A stretch of 64,000 nucleotides of DNA from Microbacterium sp. YJN-G (GTDB lineage Bacteria > Actinomycetota > Actinomycetes > Actinomycetales > Microbacteriaceae). This document shows positions 32,310 to 39,492 of the stretch, piece after piece. Within the stretch, counting starts at the first letter, position 1, and the number at the start of each line of letters is the position of its first letter. Location of the stretch: NCBI RefSeq assembly GCF_015040615.1, contig NZ_CP060403.1, positions 62,001 to 126,000 on the forward strand. Direction: 5' to 3'. The position numbers and the translations under genes are program-made. The notes below the pieces were generated by a model. It did not search any database. It had not been told where the DNA came from and saw only the letters and a list, made by a program, of their open reading frames with translations.

Positions 32310-33605
32310 TCAGGCGGAGCGGGCGAACTTCGTGGCTGCGGTAGTCGGCTGCAGGGCGAGCAGTCGTCGTGCTTTCTCTGCTTCGATCTCGCGGGGCAGC
32401 TCTCCTTTGCGGGTGCCTGAGCGGCCGTAGAGGAGGATCTTCACGCCGGTCTTGGACACCTGTGCCTGGTCGGCGATCTCGAGGACGGTCATGCCGGATG
32501 CCATGAGCTGGCGGACGTGCTGTCGGATCGGCTCGGCGGGCACGCGCGGGGCCTGCGGGGCGATGCCGGCCTCCCGGCGTCGGCGCCGTTCCTCAGCCAG
32601 TGACGCATCGGCGCACGAGATCTCCGCGGGGCAGTGGTCGCGGTCCTTGCAGCCGAGCTGGTAGCCGTAGGCGGTCCCGTGGTGCTCGAGCGGGATGCTC
32701 TGCGCCTTCCGGTTCGCCATCCACTGCCGGTGATACTCGCGGCCGGCTTCGATGCACTCGGGGCGGTCGCAGCCGCGCGCTCGGCATGCGTTGGTGCCGT
32801 GCGGCTGCAGCTGCCTCGGCTGCGAGGTTCGGGCAGCACGCGCGGTCCGAAGTCGCGGTGTGCGTGGCCTGGCCGGTGGGGAAGGGCGATCGTGGTCTGC
32901 GAGGGCGTCGACGGCGGACTGGTGCCGCAGGGTTGCCTCCTGCAGCGCTCTCTCGATCACCCCTCCGACGGAGAGGCCGGTGCCGGCGGCGATGGTGGCC
33001 GTCTTGAGGGTCTCGGCCGCGGCGCGCAGCTGGCCGCGCAGCTCTCGGTGGTCTTTGCGCCACTGCTCGAGCTCGTCGACGTGACGATCGAGGTCCGCTT
33101 CGTAGCCGTCGAGTGCCTCTGAGAACGCGCTGGCGAGCTCTGCGGGGAGCTTCTCGGCGTCGCTGCGTGCCTTGTCGAGCCACTGGTAGCCGGGATGGGT
33201 GCGCGGCCGCGGCGTCGACGGGCGAGGCCGTGCGGTCGGCGCCGGCGCCGGCGCCTCCTTCGGCATGCGCGGGGGTTTGGGTGTGTTGGCGCGCGCCGGC
33301 TTCGGTTTGGGGGTCGGCTTGGGTCGACGGGGGCGTGTGGCTTCGACGGCGGCACGGCGCTCTTCTCGAGCGGCGATCTTGTCCCGTTGCCGCGACTCGG
33401 CACGCGCGGCCTCGTCGCGCTCGAGGATCTCGGCGAGCGGTGTGCCGGCGTCGATGAGCTTCGCGAAGGAGTAGTCGCCCACGTAGCGGGTGTGGACGGT
33501 GCGGCAGGGGATCAGCGCGGGGCACGCGGCAGTGCGGCATCCGTGGCGGTACCCGTCCGGGGTACCGTGCGGGAAGCGGTCGTCGAGGAGATCGAGGGTG
33601 GACAT
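32310..33605 (-). CDS. multi-motif protein with C-terminal helix-turn-helix
   Basis: 431 residues. HGTPDGYRHGCRTAACP near residue 13, HGTNACRARGCDRPECI near 268 and HGTAYGYQLGCKDRDHCP near 308 are three copies of the Cys/His motif. A Pro/Lys/Arg-rich linker and a coiled coil (about 150-240) separate them. The C-terminal segment GMTVLEIADQAQVSKTGVKI is a helix-turn-helix. Such proteins are typical of actinophages. It is the best candidate in the module for a sequence-specific DNA-binding protein and could be the operator-binding factor, but this is untested. Confidence 0.65.
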   Translation of the reverse strand: MSTLDLLDDRFPHGTPDGYRHGCRTAACPALIPCRTVHTRYVGDYSFAKLIDAGTPLAEILERDEAARAESRQRDKIAAREERRAAVEATRPRRPKPTPKPKPARANTPKPPRMPKEAPAPAPTARPRPSTPRPRTHPGYQWLDKARSDAEKLPAELASAFSEALDGYEADLDRHVDELEQWRKDHRELRGQLRAAAETLKTATIAAGTGLSVGGVIERALQEATLRHQSAVDALADHDRPSPPARPRTPRLRTARAARTSQPRQLQPHGTNACRARGCDRPECIEAGREYHRQWMANRKAQSIPLEHHGTAYGYQLGCKDRDHCPAEISCADASLAEERRRRREAGIAPQAPRVPAEPIRQHVRQLMASGMTVLEIADQAQVSKTGVKILLYGRSGTRKGELPREIEAEKARRLLALQPTTAATKFARSA

Positions 33606-33616
33606 GACGGTCGACC

Positions 33617-34078
33617 TCAGTAGCGGAGGAGCTTCGCGGTGACCAGGGTCAACAGTGCTGCCCGCTGCGGGGCGTTGAGCCGTGAGAAGTGCGCACCAAC
33701 GGTGTCTAGCGCCGTGGTGAACTCCTCGGGCAGACCGTCGAGATCCCGCTTGATGCGCCGCTCATTCGCATCCCGCTGCGCCTCCGCTTGATCGGCCACG
33801 CGCCACTCGTCGGTGGCGGCTGTGTCGGCGTATCTGCCGGTGATCCGTGGCGTGTACTGTCCGCCCGTGTAGAGCACGGTCGGCTCGCCGGCGGGGCGGG
33901 TGATCGTGATGATCGCGCCCACCGGAGCCGACGTGTACGGCTTGTACGAGCCGAGCTCCTTGCTGGTGAGCTCACCGTCGTCGAGCGTCCGATACCAGTG
34001 CGCGAGCTTTCCATTACTCGCGGCCTTGCGGCCGACGTAGACGACTTCCTCGGTGACGGTCGCTGCCTCTTCGCTCAT
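33617..34078 (-). CDS. hypothetical protein, first gene of operon
   Basis: 153 residues opening MSEEAATVTEEVVYVGRKAA. The N-terminal half is a compact beta domain; the C-terminal half is helical. RBS GAGGAG before 34078. Directly downstream of a perfect operator promoter. Unknown function. Confidence 0.6.
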   Translation of the reverse strand: MSEEAATVTEEVVYVGRKAASNGKLAHWYRTLDDGELTSKELGSYKPYTSAPVGAIITITRPAGEPTVLYTGGQYTPRITGRYADTAATDEWRVADQAEAQRDANERRIKRDLDGLPEEFTTALDTVGAHFSRLNAPQRAALLTLVTAKLLRY

Positions 34079-34110
34079 TGGGGAGCACTCCTCGGATCAG
34101 TAAGAAAGTA

Positions 34111-34158
34111 GTGAATGTGACATTCACTGATACTAGAGAGGTTGCAGGGTCTTCGCAA
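34111..34158 (-). promoter_or_regulatory. class I promoter with palindromic operator
   Basis: Minus-strand TTGCGA (34158-34153), 17-base spacer, TAGTAT, then perfect GTGAATGTCACATTCAC (34127-34111). The -35 lies inside the 3' end of the 34133-34342 gene. Confidence 0.8.
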
Positions 34159-34342
34159 CCGTCGTCGTCGTCACGTCGACGGGCCGCTCTCGACGCTCGT
34201 TGACGGGAATCATCCGCACGGGCTCGTCGCGGGGAGCTTCGATCTCGAAGCCGCACGCGCCGCAGCTGTGCAGCCCGATCCCGTCGACGTCGTCGGAGGG
34301 GATGTACATGGTGGTCGGCTCTTCGCACATAAGGCAGCGCAT
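34133..34342 (-). CDS. small zinc-finger protein
   Basis: 69 residues with CLMC near residue 3 and CGAC near 28, a four-cysteine zinc site, followed by a charged tail. RBS ACGGAGATCACC. Last gene of the unit begun at 35594. Confidence 0.6.
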   Translation of the reverse strand: MRCLMCEEPTTMYIPSDDVDGIGLHSCGACGFEIEAPRDEPVRMIPVNERRERPVDVTTTTVAKTLQPL

Positions 34343-34362
34343 GGTGATCTCCGTTCGCGTGG

Positions 34363-34827
34363 TCAGGCGCTTGTTGCCGGGGTGATCGGTTGGACGGTGG
34401 CGGAGTAGCCGCGGTGGGAACCCCAGGCGGCGGCGATGCGGTCGGCGACGTCGCGGTCCTCTCCGAGGTACGGGCGGTATCGCTTGCCGCGGGGGTCTGT
34501 GATGACGACCTGGACGACGCCGGATGGCTCGCGCACGGTGACTCTGGCTGCGGGGATCGGATACGCCTGGACGTGGCCGGCGATGATGAAGATCGGGTAC
34601 AGGTCGCGTGCGAGCTCGGGGGTGCGGAACACGTCGTGAACCCATGCCGTGATGGCGAGCGCGCCGGCGGGGCTGAATCCGATGAGTCGTGCGGGGAGCT
34701 GCTCGAGCCCGGCGCGCACGAAGTAGTGCTCGTCGACGAGGATCGGCGTCGGTGGGAGCAGAGACTTCTCGTCGTGGGCGGGGTAGATGGTCAGGCTGGT
34801 GCGGCTGTTCATGAGGCGCTCGTTCAT
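34363..34827 (-). CDS. hypothetical protein
   Basis: 154 residues, beta-rich centre (ALAITAWVHDVF, then YPIFIIAGHVQAYPIP). Starts by ATGA overlap with the zinc-finger/OB-like gene (34824-34827). No family recognised. Confidence 0.55.
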   Translation of the reverse strand: MNERLMNSRTSLTIYPAHDEKSLLPPTPILVDEHYFVRAGLEQLPARLIGFSPAGALAITAWVHDVFRTPELARDLYPIFIIAGHVQAYPIPAARVTVREPSGVVQVVITDPRGKRYRPYLGEDRDVADRIAAAWGSHRGYSATVQPITPATSA

Positions 34828-35594
34828 GCGGTGCGGCGGATGCCGGCGGCGATGATGTGTGCCTTGGTGGGCCGGGAGTAGAAGCCGAAGCTGTCGTCGT
34901 CGTCGGAAGCGGAGACGGTGGCGGTGAACGCGACGACGTCGCCGCGGGCGGCGGTGGAGATCTCGGAGGGCTTGGTGCCCCATACGCGCCAGCCCTCGCC
35001 CTGGACGAGGATCTTGACGGTGATTCCCCACTGAGTGTCGGTGGTCTTGGTCGCGAGGATCTCGCCCTGGATGAGGGTGCGCCCGGTGGGGACCGGGCGG
35101 CGCGCGGCCAGCTCGAGCTCGTACTGCTCGAGCAGCTCGTGGGCGGTGCGGACCTCGTCGTCGTCGAGGGTGCCGGTGTAGTCCTCGAGGGAGTCGAGGA
35201 TGTAGCCGATCTTCTCGCGCAGCGGGTTTCCGTCTCGCATGCTCAGGTGTGCCTCGGTGAGCTGGTCGCGGAGGCCGGGGTGCTCGGCCTCGAAGGCGGC
35301 GCGGCGGGCGGTGATCGCCCGTGTTGTGTCGACGTGCTCGGCGTGTGCCTTCGCGTGGGCTCGTGCGGTGGCGCGGGCGCTGCTGACGAGGCGGCTGCGG
35401 GTGCCGGTGCCGCGGCAGTCGAAGCAGATCGGGCGCCCCTGGCCATCGGTGAAATGTGTCGGCGCGGTGTACAGGCCGGTGCCGATGCACTTGCCGCAGG
35501 TGTCGGTGATCCGCTCGGAGCCCTTGCGGCCGGGGAAGGGGTCGACGTAGAAGTCGTGCCAATCGGCCGGTGCGGTGGTGTCGATGCTGTCCAT
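34824..35594 (-). CDS. DnaJ-type zinc finger protein with possible OB domain
   Basis: 256 residues. TCGKCIGTG (about 32-40) and CFDCRGTGT (about 57-65) form a CxxCxGxG pair like the DnaJ zinc finger. A helical middle follows, and the last 85 residues (GEILATKTTDTQWGITVKIL onwards) are beta-rich, OB-like. RBS GGAGGATCCC. Read from the class II promoter 23 bases upstream. Similar zinc-finger proteins occur in actinophage genomes; the role is unknown. Confidence 0.65.
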   Translation of the reverse strand: MDSIDTTAPADWHDFYVDPFPGRKGSERITDTCGKCIGTGLYTAPTHFTDGQGRPICFDCRGTGTRSRLVSSARATARAHAKAHAEHVDTTRAITARRAAFEAEHPGLRDQLTEAHLSMRDGNPLREKIGYILDSLEDYTGTLDDDEVRTAHELLEQYELELAARRPVPTGRTLIQGEILATKTTDTQWGITVKILVQGEGWRVWGTKPSEISTAARGDVVAFTATVSASDDDDSFGFYSRPTKAHIIAAGIRRTA

Positions 35595-35616
35595 GGGATC
35601 CTCCGGTTCGTCTGTG

Positions 35617-35649
35617 GGTATAGGCCGCGGATCGTTCTCTTCGCGGACA
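35617..35649 (-). promoter_or_regulatory. class II module promoter
   Basis: Minus-strand TGTCCGCGAA (35649-35640), 17-base spacer, TATACC (35622-35617), start codon at 35594. The spacer sequence differs from other copies except for its last GCGGCC. Confidence 0.75.
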
Positions 35650-35662
35650 TGAAGGGGAAGGG

Positions 35663-35695
35663 GCGGGGGCGGCTGTGTCACGGAGCCGCCCCCGC
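35663..35695. terminator. 12-bp hairpin terminator
   Basis: Perfect stem 35663-35674 with 35684-35695 around a 9-base loop, placed just before the class II promoter. It would end transcription from the operator promoter at 35861-35907. Confidence 0.75.
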
Positions 35696-35855
35696 GGCGG
35701 CGACCTGGTTGGGAGGACGGCGGGTCGCCGGGAGGGACATGGCGGCGAGCGCGGCGAGCGCTCGTCAGGCTGCGGTGTGGCGCCTGTCCCTGGGAGGGGA
35801 ACGGCGTTGCGCGGTTCCCCTGGTTGTGGGTCTGTGGGTTCTCCCTCTACTCAGT
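35663..35855 (-). ncRNA. candidate operator-controlled noncoding RNA, about 190 nt
   Basis: A full class I promoter and operator (35861-35907) read leftwards into 190 bases with no plausible gene, then a strong hairpin (35663-35695). A run like a ribosome site (AGAGGGAG) has no start codon after it; the only frame is 20 codons without a ribosome site. A perfect 8-bp stem AGGGGAAC/GTTCCCCT (35795-35802 with 35814-35821) sits in the middle. The unit is therefore best read as a regulated structured RNA, or as a unit that lost its gene. Confidence 0.45.
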
Positions 35856-35860
35856 TAGTA

Positions 35861-35907
35861 GTGAATGTGACATTTACTAGGGTAGGTGTTTCCTGCCCGG
35901 AGGTCAA
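35861..35907 (-). promoter_or_regulatory. class I promoter with palindromic operator (one mismatch)
   Basis: Minus-strand TTGACC (35907-35902), 17-base spacer, TACCCT, then the operator at 35877-35861 with one base changed (GTAAATGTCACATTCAC). Confidence 0.8.
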
Positions 35908-35934
35908 GTGGCGATCTGGCCTGCATCTGCTGGA

Positions 35935-36066
35935 TCAGCTCGCGGGTGCGCGGTCCTCGTCGGCGGGGCCGAGCCCTTCCCAAAGGTCGGGGCGGTTCTC
36001 GTGGATCCAGGCGCAGATGGTGGCCCAGTCCGCGACGCCGGACGGGTGCTGGTTGATGGTTGCCAT
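35935..36066 (-). CDS. 43-residue small protein
   Basis: ATG at 36066 follows a strong CGGGAGGACACC ribosome site and encodes MATINQHPSGVADWATICAW plus 23 residues, ending at TGA 35935-35937. Trp-rich and acidic. It has its own operator (36091-36107), which strongly supports a real gene. Family unknown. Confidence 0.6.
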   Translation of the reverse strand: MATINQHPSGVADWATICAWIHENRPDLWEGLGPADEDRAPAS

Positions 36067-36090
36067 GGTGTCCTCCCGGATCGTCGGCTA

Positions 36091-36113
36091 GTGAATGTGA
36101 CATTCACAGCTTA
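36091..36113 (-). promoter_or_regulatory. palindromic operator with TAAGCT -10
   Basis: Perfect GTGAATGTCACATTCAC (36107-36091) preceded on the minus strand by TAAGCT (36113-36108). The upstream spacer ATGTCCGACCCCCTCCC is shared, with two differences, by the operator promoter at 36744, and both lack a good -35. Confidence 0.75.
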
Positions 36114-36156
36114 GGGAGGGGGTCGGACATCGCTGGGGGACATCGCGAGTGCGTCA

Positions 36157-36187
36157 CTGAGGGCGGCGGAGTTGCCGCCGCCCTCAG
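36157..36187. terminator. 13-bp hairpin terminator
   Basis: Perfect stem 36157-36169 with 36175-36187 and a 5-base loop, starting 7 bases past the stop of the 36194-36439 gene. Confidence 0.8.
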
Positions 36188-36193
36188 CTCGGT

Positions 36194-36439
36194 CTATTGC
36201 ATCTGTCTGGCGATGCCGGCTGCGGCGCTGACGACTCGACGGGGGATGCCGAAGATTTCGGGAGGGCCGGACGCGACGCCGTTGCTCCACACCTTTCCGA
36301 CGCGCCATCCGATGGGGAACCGGAGGGTGGTCGTGGTGTAGGTGGCCCCGGATTCGAGGGGGCCGGCGATCACACCGAGGGGGCTGACCTCGACGTACCA
36401 CCGGCCAACGGTCTTGGAGCCGCCTTCGTGGCCGTTCAT
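36194..36439 (-). CDS. hypothetical protein
   Basis: 81 residues opening MNGHEGGSKTVGRWYVEVSP, beta-rich with a final helix. ATGA overlap with the upstream gene (36436-36439). Ended by a strong terminator. Confidence 0.55.
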   Translation of the reverse strand: MNGHEGGSKTVGRWYVEVSPLGVIAGPLESGATYTTTTLRFPIGWRVGKVWSNGVASGPPEIFGIPRRVVSAAAGIARQMQ

Positions 36440-36723
36440 GCGCCGGCGTTCTCGAGCGGCTGCGCGACGTGTGCCGGCAGGGCGCGTAGCGCGGCGCGGG
36501 TCACCCACTCGTCGGCGGTCTCGTCGAACTGGCCGAGCTCGATGATCGGCCCCTGGTCGTCGTGGTGGATGAACAGCGACCCGTACTCGCGGCCGTCGAC
36601 GTACAGGTAGATGTTCCCGGCGTAGGCGCCGATCTCGCCGTTGTCGAACAGCCCGTCGCGGGCGTCGGGTTCACCCAGGTCGATCTCTTCCTGGCGGTGC
36701 CCGAAGTTGAGGGTGAGCTTCAT
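36436..36723 (-). CDS. hypothetical protein, first gene of two-gene operon
   Basis: 95 residues opening MKLTLNFGHRQEEIDLGEPD, then GNIYLYVDGREYGSLFIHHD, a beta-sandwich-like pattern. RBS CGGAGGACACC. Directly behind an operator. Confidence 0.6.
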   Translation of the reverse strand: MKLTLNFGHRQEEIDLGEPDARDGLFDNGEIGAYAGNIYLYVDGREYGSLFIHHDDQGPIIELGQFDETADEWVTRAALRALPAHVAQPLENAGA

Positions 36724-36743
36724 GGTGTCCTCCGTAGTAGGTG

Positions 36744-36766
36744 GTGAATGTGACATTCATAGGCTA
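36744..36766 (-). promoter_or_regulatory. palindromic operator (one mismatch) with TAGCCT -10
   Basis: Operator at 36760-36744 with one terminal change (ATGAATGTCACATTCAC), preceded on the minus strand by TAGCCT (36766-36761) and the shared spacer ATGTCGGACCCCCACCG. Confidence 0.72.
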
Positions 36767-36811
36767 CGGTGGGGGTCCGACATTGCGCCGGCGAGCGAGC
36801 GATGCACTCTG

Positions 36812-36844
36812 TGTCCGCGAAGCAGCCGGGATGCGGCCTATACC
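36812..36844 (+). promoter_or_regulatory. class II module promoter
   Basis: TGTCCGCGAA (36812-36821), 17-base spacer ending GCGGCC, TATACC (36839-36844), 38 bases before the start at 36883. Confidence 0.75.
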
Positions 36845-36882
36845 CCTCAGACGGGCACAAGCCCGCGACGAGAGGAGGAGCG

Positions 36883-37143
36883 ATGCCGAGTCGCGAAGAG
36901 GTAGACGACGTCCTGCAGCGCGTGGGGCTGGCGGCGATCTCGTACTACCCAGAGATTCACATCGACGAGCCGGACTACACCGTCGACACCGACGTTGATT
37001 GGTGCCTCGAGCCGGTGACCGACCTGACCGATGAGCAACGCGCCCCGCTGCGAGAGGCGGTCGGCCTGGCGATCACCAACCCGACAGCTCACCGGTACGC
37101 CCTGTTCCAGACGTTGCTCGAGCTGGCGCCAGCGGAGTCGTAA
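36883..37143 (+). CDS. hypothetical acidic protein
   Basis: 86 residues opening MPSREEVDDVLQRVGLAAIS, acidic throughout. RBS GAGAGGAGGAG. Its TAA overlaps the next start (TAATG at 37141-37145). Possibly an antitoxin-like or adaptor protein by composition, but no family is recognised. Confidence 0.55.
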   Translation: MPSREEVDDVLQRVGLAAISYYPEIHIDEPDYTVDTDVDWCLEPVTDLTDEQRAPLREAVGLAITNPTAHRYALFQTLLELAPAES

Positions 37144-37730
37144 TGTCCGCCGGCGTCGACGACTCGTCGGCGCGACCGGTTGGCGGACCAACCGACCCTC
37201 ACGCGGCATGGCTGCGAGCGGGTCAGGCACGCCAGCAGGCGAAGCGCGCCGAGCAGGAGCAGTCGGCTGCGGCGAGCGCTGCGGCCGATCCGAAGCGGGA
37301 CTACGCGAAGCGGTATCGCGAGGAGCATCGCGAGGAGATCCGCGCGTACCGGGCGAAGTATCACGCGGAGAACCGTGACGAAGTGAACCGGAAGAACCGG
37401 GAGTACATGCGGGAGCGGTCGCGGAAGATGCGAGCGCAGAAGGAGCGGCGCGAGAAGGACCGCGAGCGGGTGCGGCGGTGGACCGAGGCTAACCGTGAGC
37501 GCAAGCGCGAGACGATCAGGCGGTGGCACGCGGAGCACCCAGAGAAGACGGCGGAGTACTCGCGGCGCTACTACGAGCGCAACCGTGACGCGGTGCTGGC
37601 CAGGGCGAGACAGCGTCGAGATCAGAGCCCGGAGAAGGTGAAGGCGTCGTCGCGGGACTGGCAGCAGCGCAACCGGGAACACCTGACCGAGTGGCAGCGG
37701 CAGTATCGGGCTGAGAACCCGGATGTGTAA
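37143..37730 (+). pseudogene. Arg/Glu-rich coiled protein, truncated by IS256 copy 2
   Basis: 195 codons rich in Arg, Glu, Lys and Tyr with a repeating YRxEHREEIRAYRAKYHAEN-like unit. Such charged repeats commonly precede an HNH nuclease domain in phage and plasmid proteins. The TAA that ends it is completed by the first base of the IS256 element (37730), so the original C terminus is lost. The remaining repeat could still be translated. Confidence 0.6.
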
Positions 37731-39138
37731 GCGGAGCCCCGCATAGTGGTGTAACCCACGGTGGTCGCGCACGTCGTTGCTGACGTGAACGCGGTCACCG
37801 TGTGATCCTTCGAGAAGTCTCTTACCCCAACTCGAAAGGCATCAACACGATGACCGCTCCCCACATTGTCGACCCTGCAACGGTGCTCGGTGAAGCCCTT
37901 GCCGACGCTTCCCCGGATTTGATGCGACACCTGCTGCAAACGATGATCAACGCCCTCCTGTCCGCCGACGCCGACGCCGTGGTCGGCGCCGAATGGGGAC
38001 AGCCGTCCCCTGACCGCCTCACCCACCGCAACGGCTACCGCCACCGCGATCTCGACACCAGGGCTGGCACGATCGATGTCGCGATCCCGAAACTGCGATC
38101 GGGCACGTATTTCCCGGAGTGGCTTCTGGAGCGTCGCAAGCGCTCCGAGGCGGCCTTGATCACCGTGATCGCCGACTGCTACCTCGCAGGCGTCAGCACG
38201 CGGCGGATGGACAAGCTGGTGAAGACCCTCGGCATTCACGCCCTGTCGAAGTCGCAGGTGTCCCGGATGGCTGCCGAGCTCGACGAGCACGTGAACCAGT
38301 TCCGGCACCGCTCTTTGGCTGAGGCGGGCCCGTTCACGTTCGTCGCCGCCGACGCTCTGACGATGAAGGTTCGTGAGGGTGGCCGGGTGGTGAACACGGT
38401 CGTGCTGATCGCCACTGGCGTCAACGGTGACGGCCGCCGCGAAGTGCTCGGCCTGCAAACCGCGACAGCTGAGACCGGGTCGGCGTGGAATGCGTTCTTC
38501 GCAGACCTCGTCGCCCGCGGCCTCACCGGCGTGCAGCTGGTCACCAGTGACGCGCATGCCGGTTTGAAGGACGCGATTGCCGCGAACCTGCCCGGCGCGA
38601 CCTGGCAGCGTTGCCGCACCCACTACGCGGCGAACCTGATGAGCGTGAGCCCGAAGAGCATGTGGCCGGCGGTGAAGGCGATGCTGCACTCCGTTTATGA
38701 CCAGCCCACCGCCTCCGACGTGCACGCCCAGTTCGACCGCACCCTGGATTACGTGACCGAGAAGCTGCCCGCGGTCGCCGAGCACCTCGATACCGCCAGG
38801 GCCGACATCCTGGCCTTCACCGAGTTCCCCAAAGACGTGTGGTCCCAAATCTGGTCGAACAATCCCAACGAGCGCCTCAACCGCGAGATCCGCCGCCGCA
38901 CCGACTCCGTCGGCATCTTCCCCAACCGCGACGCGATCATCCGCCTGGTCGGCGGCGTCCTGGCCGAGCAGACCGACGAGTGGGCCGAGGGGCGCCGCTA
39001 CCTCGGGCTGGACGTTCTGGCCCGCTCCCGCATGCGCGTCCTGCCCGACACCGAAAGCGAGGTGGTCGCCGACACCTTCATCGCGCTCAGCGCATAAAGC
39101 GAAGGATCAGCCGTTACACCACTTCCAGGGACTTGACC
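37730..39138 (+). mobile_element. IS256-family insertion sequence, copy 2 (intact)
   Basis: 1409 bp, same ends as copy 1 (AGTGGTGTAAC 15 bases from each tip) and apparently identical in sequence. The flanks (GATGTGTA left, CGGGCAGT right) are not duplicates, unlike those of copy 1. This copy therefore did not simply transpose here; a deletion or recombination between IS copies is likely. It supplies functional transposase for both copies. Confidence 0.92.
37850..39097 (+). CDS. IS256-family (Mutator-type) transposase
   Basis: A complete 415-residue DDE transposase. The Mutator-type catalytic residues lie in VAADALTMK (D), TSDAHAGLK (D) and NNPNERLNREI (E), with the RCRTHYAANL signature region between. 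ATG 37850 follows CGAAAGG; a longer in-frame start at 37802 has no ribosome site. It is the intact counterpart of the split gene at 8709-11265 and should be able to mobilise both copies and, in principle, the 30 kb between them. Confidence 0.95.
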   Translation: MTAPHIVDPATVLGEALADASPDLMRHLLQTMINALLSADADAVVGAEWGQPSPDRLTHRNGYRHRDLDTRAGTIDVAIPKLRSGTYFPEWLLERRKRSEAALITVIADCYLAGVSTRRMDKLVKTLGIHALSKSQVSRMAAELDEHVNQFRHRSLAEAGPFTFVAADALTMKVREGGRVVNTVVLIATGVNGDGRREVLGLQTATAETGSAWNAFFADLVARGLTGVQLVTSDAHAGLKDAIAANLPGATWQRCRTHYAANLMSVSPKSMWPAVKAMLHSVYDQPTASDVHAQFDRTLDYVTEKLPAVAEHLDTARADILAFTEFPKDVWSQIWSNNPNERLNREIRRRTDSVGIFPNRDAIIRLVGGVLAEQTDEWAEGRRYLGLDVLARSRMRVLPDTESEVVADTFIALSA

Positions 39139-39478
39139 CGGGCAGTTGCGTCACGGGGGCGAGTGAGCCCTCCACTGTTTCATCCCGAGTGTGACGAAAC
39201 GGAGGCATCACGCTCATCACTGCCCCTGCGCTCTTCAACTCCCGCGGCGACCAGTCCACCCATCTCCGGAAGTAGGCCTCACCGAGGCCCGTCTCACTAG
39301 TGACGCGCCTGGTCGAGTTGCCGATGACCTTGGCGAACCATACAGCCGACTCGTTCCCGACCTCCAACGGTTCAGACTTGTTCCGCTTCCGAGCGGAGAT
39401 CTGTTTGCAGAGACTCCGCGCCTGTGCATCGTCGATGACCCCGAGCTGACGAAACCTCACCACGAACGCCTTGATGAA
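39139..39478 (-). pseudogene. C-terminal fragment of an XRE/ImmA-IrrE-type protein
   Basis: The minus strand reads VVRFRQLGVIDDAQARSLCK, QISARKRNKSEPLE and EAYFRRWVDWSPRELKSAG, the pattern seen at the C terminus of HTH/ImmA-type proteins that end in a small helical domain. The N-terminal HTH and peptidase parts are missing and the C terminus runs into IS256 copy 2. A fragment; assignment is by pattern. Confidence 0.5.
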
Positions 39479-39492
39479 GAAGCCCACTCCTC

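Noticed and set aside
19802-36760. Repeated GTGAATGTGACATTCAC considered as CRISPR repeats or attachment sites
   Set aside because: Copies are kilobases apart, palindromic, and sit at promoter positions before start codons; no spacer array and no integrase.
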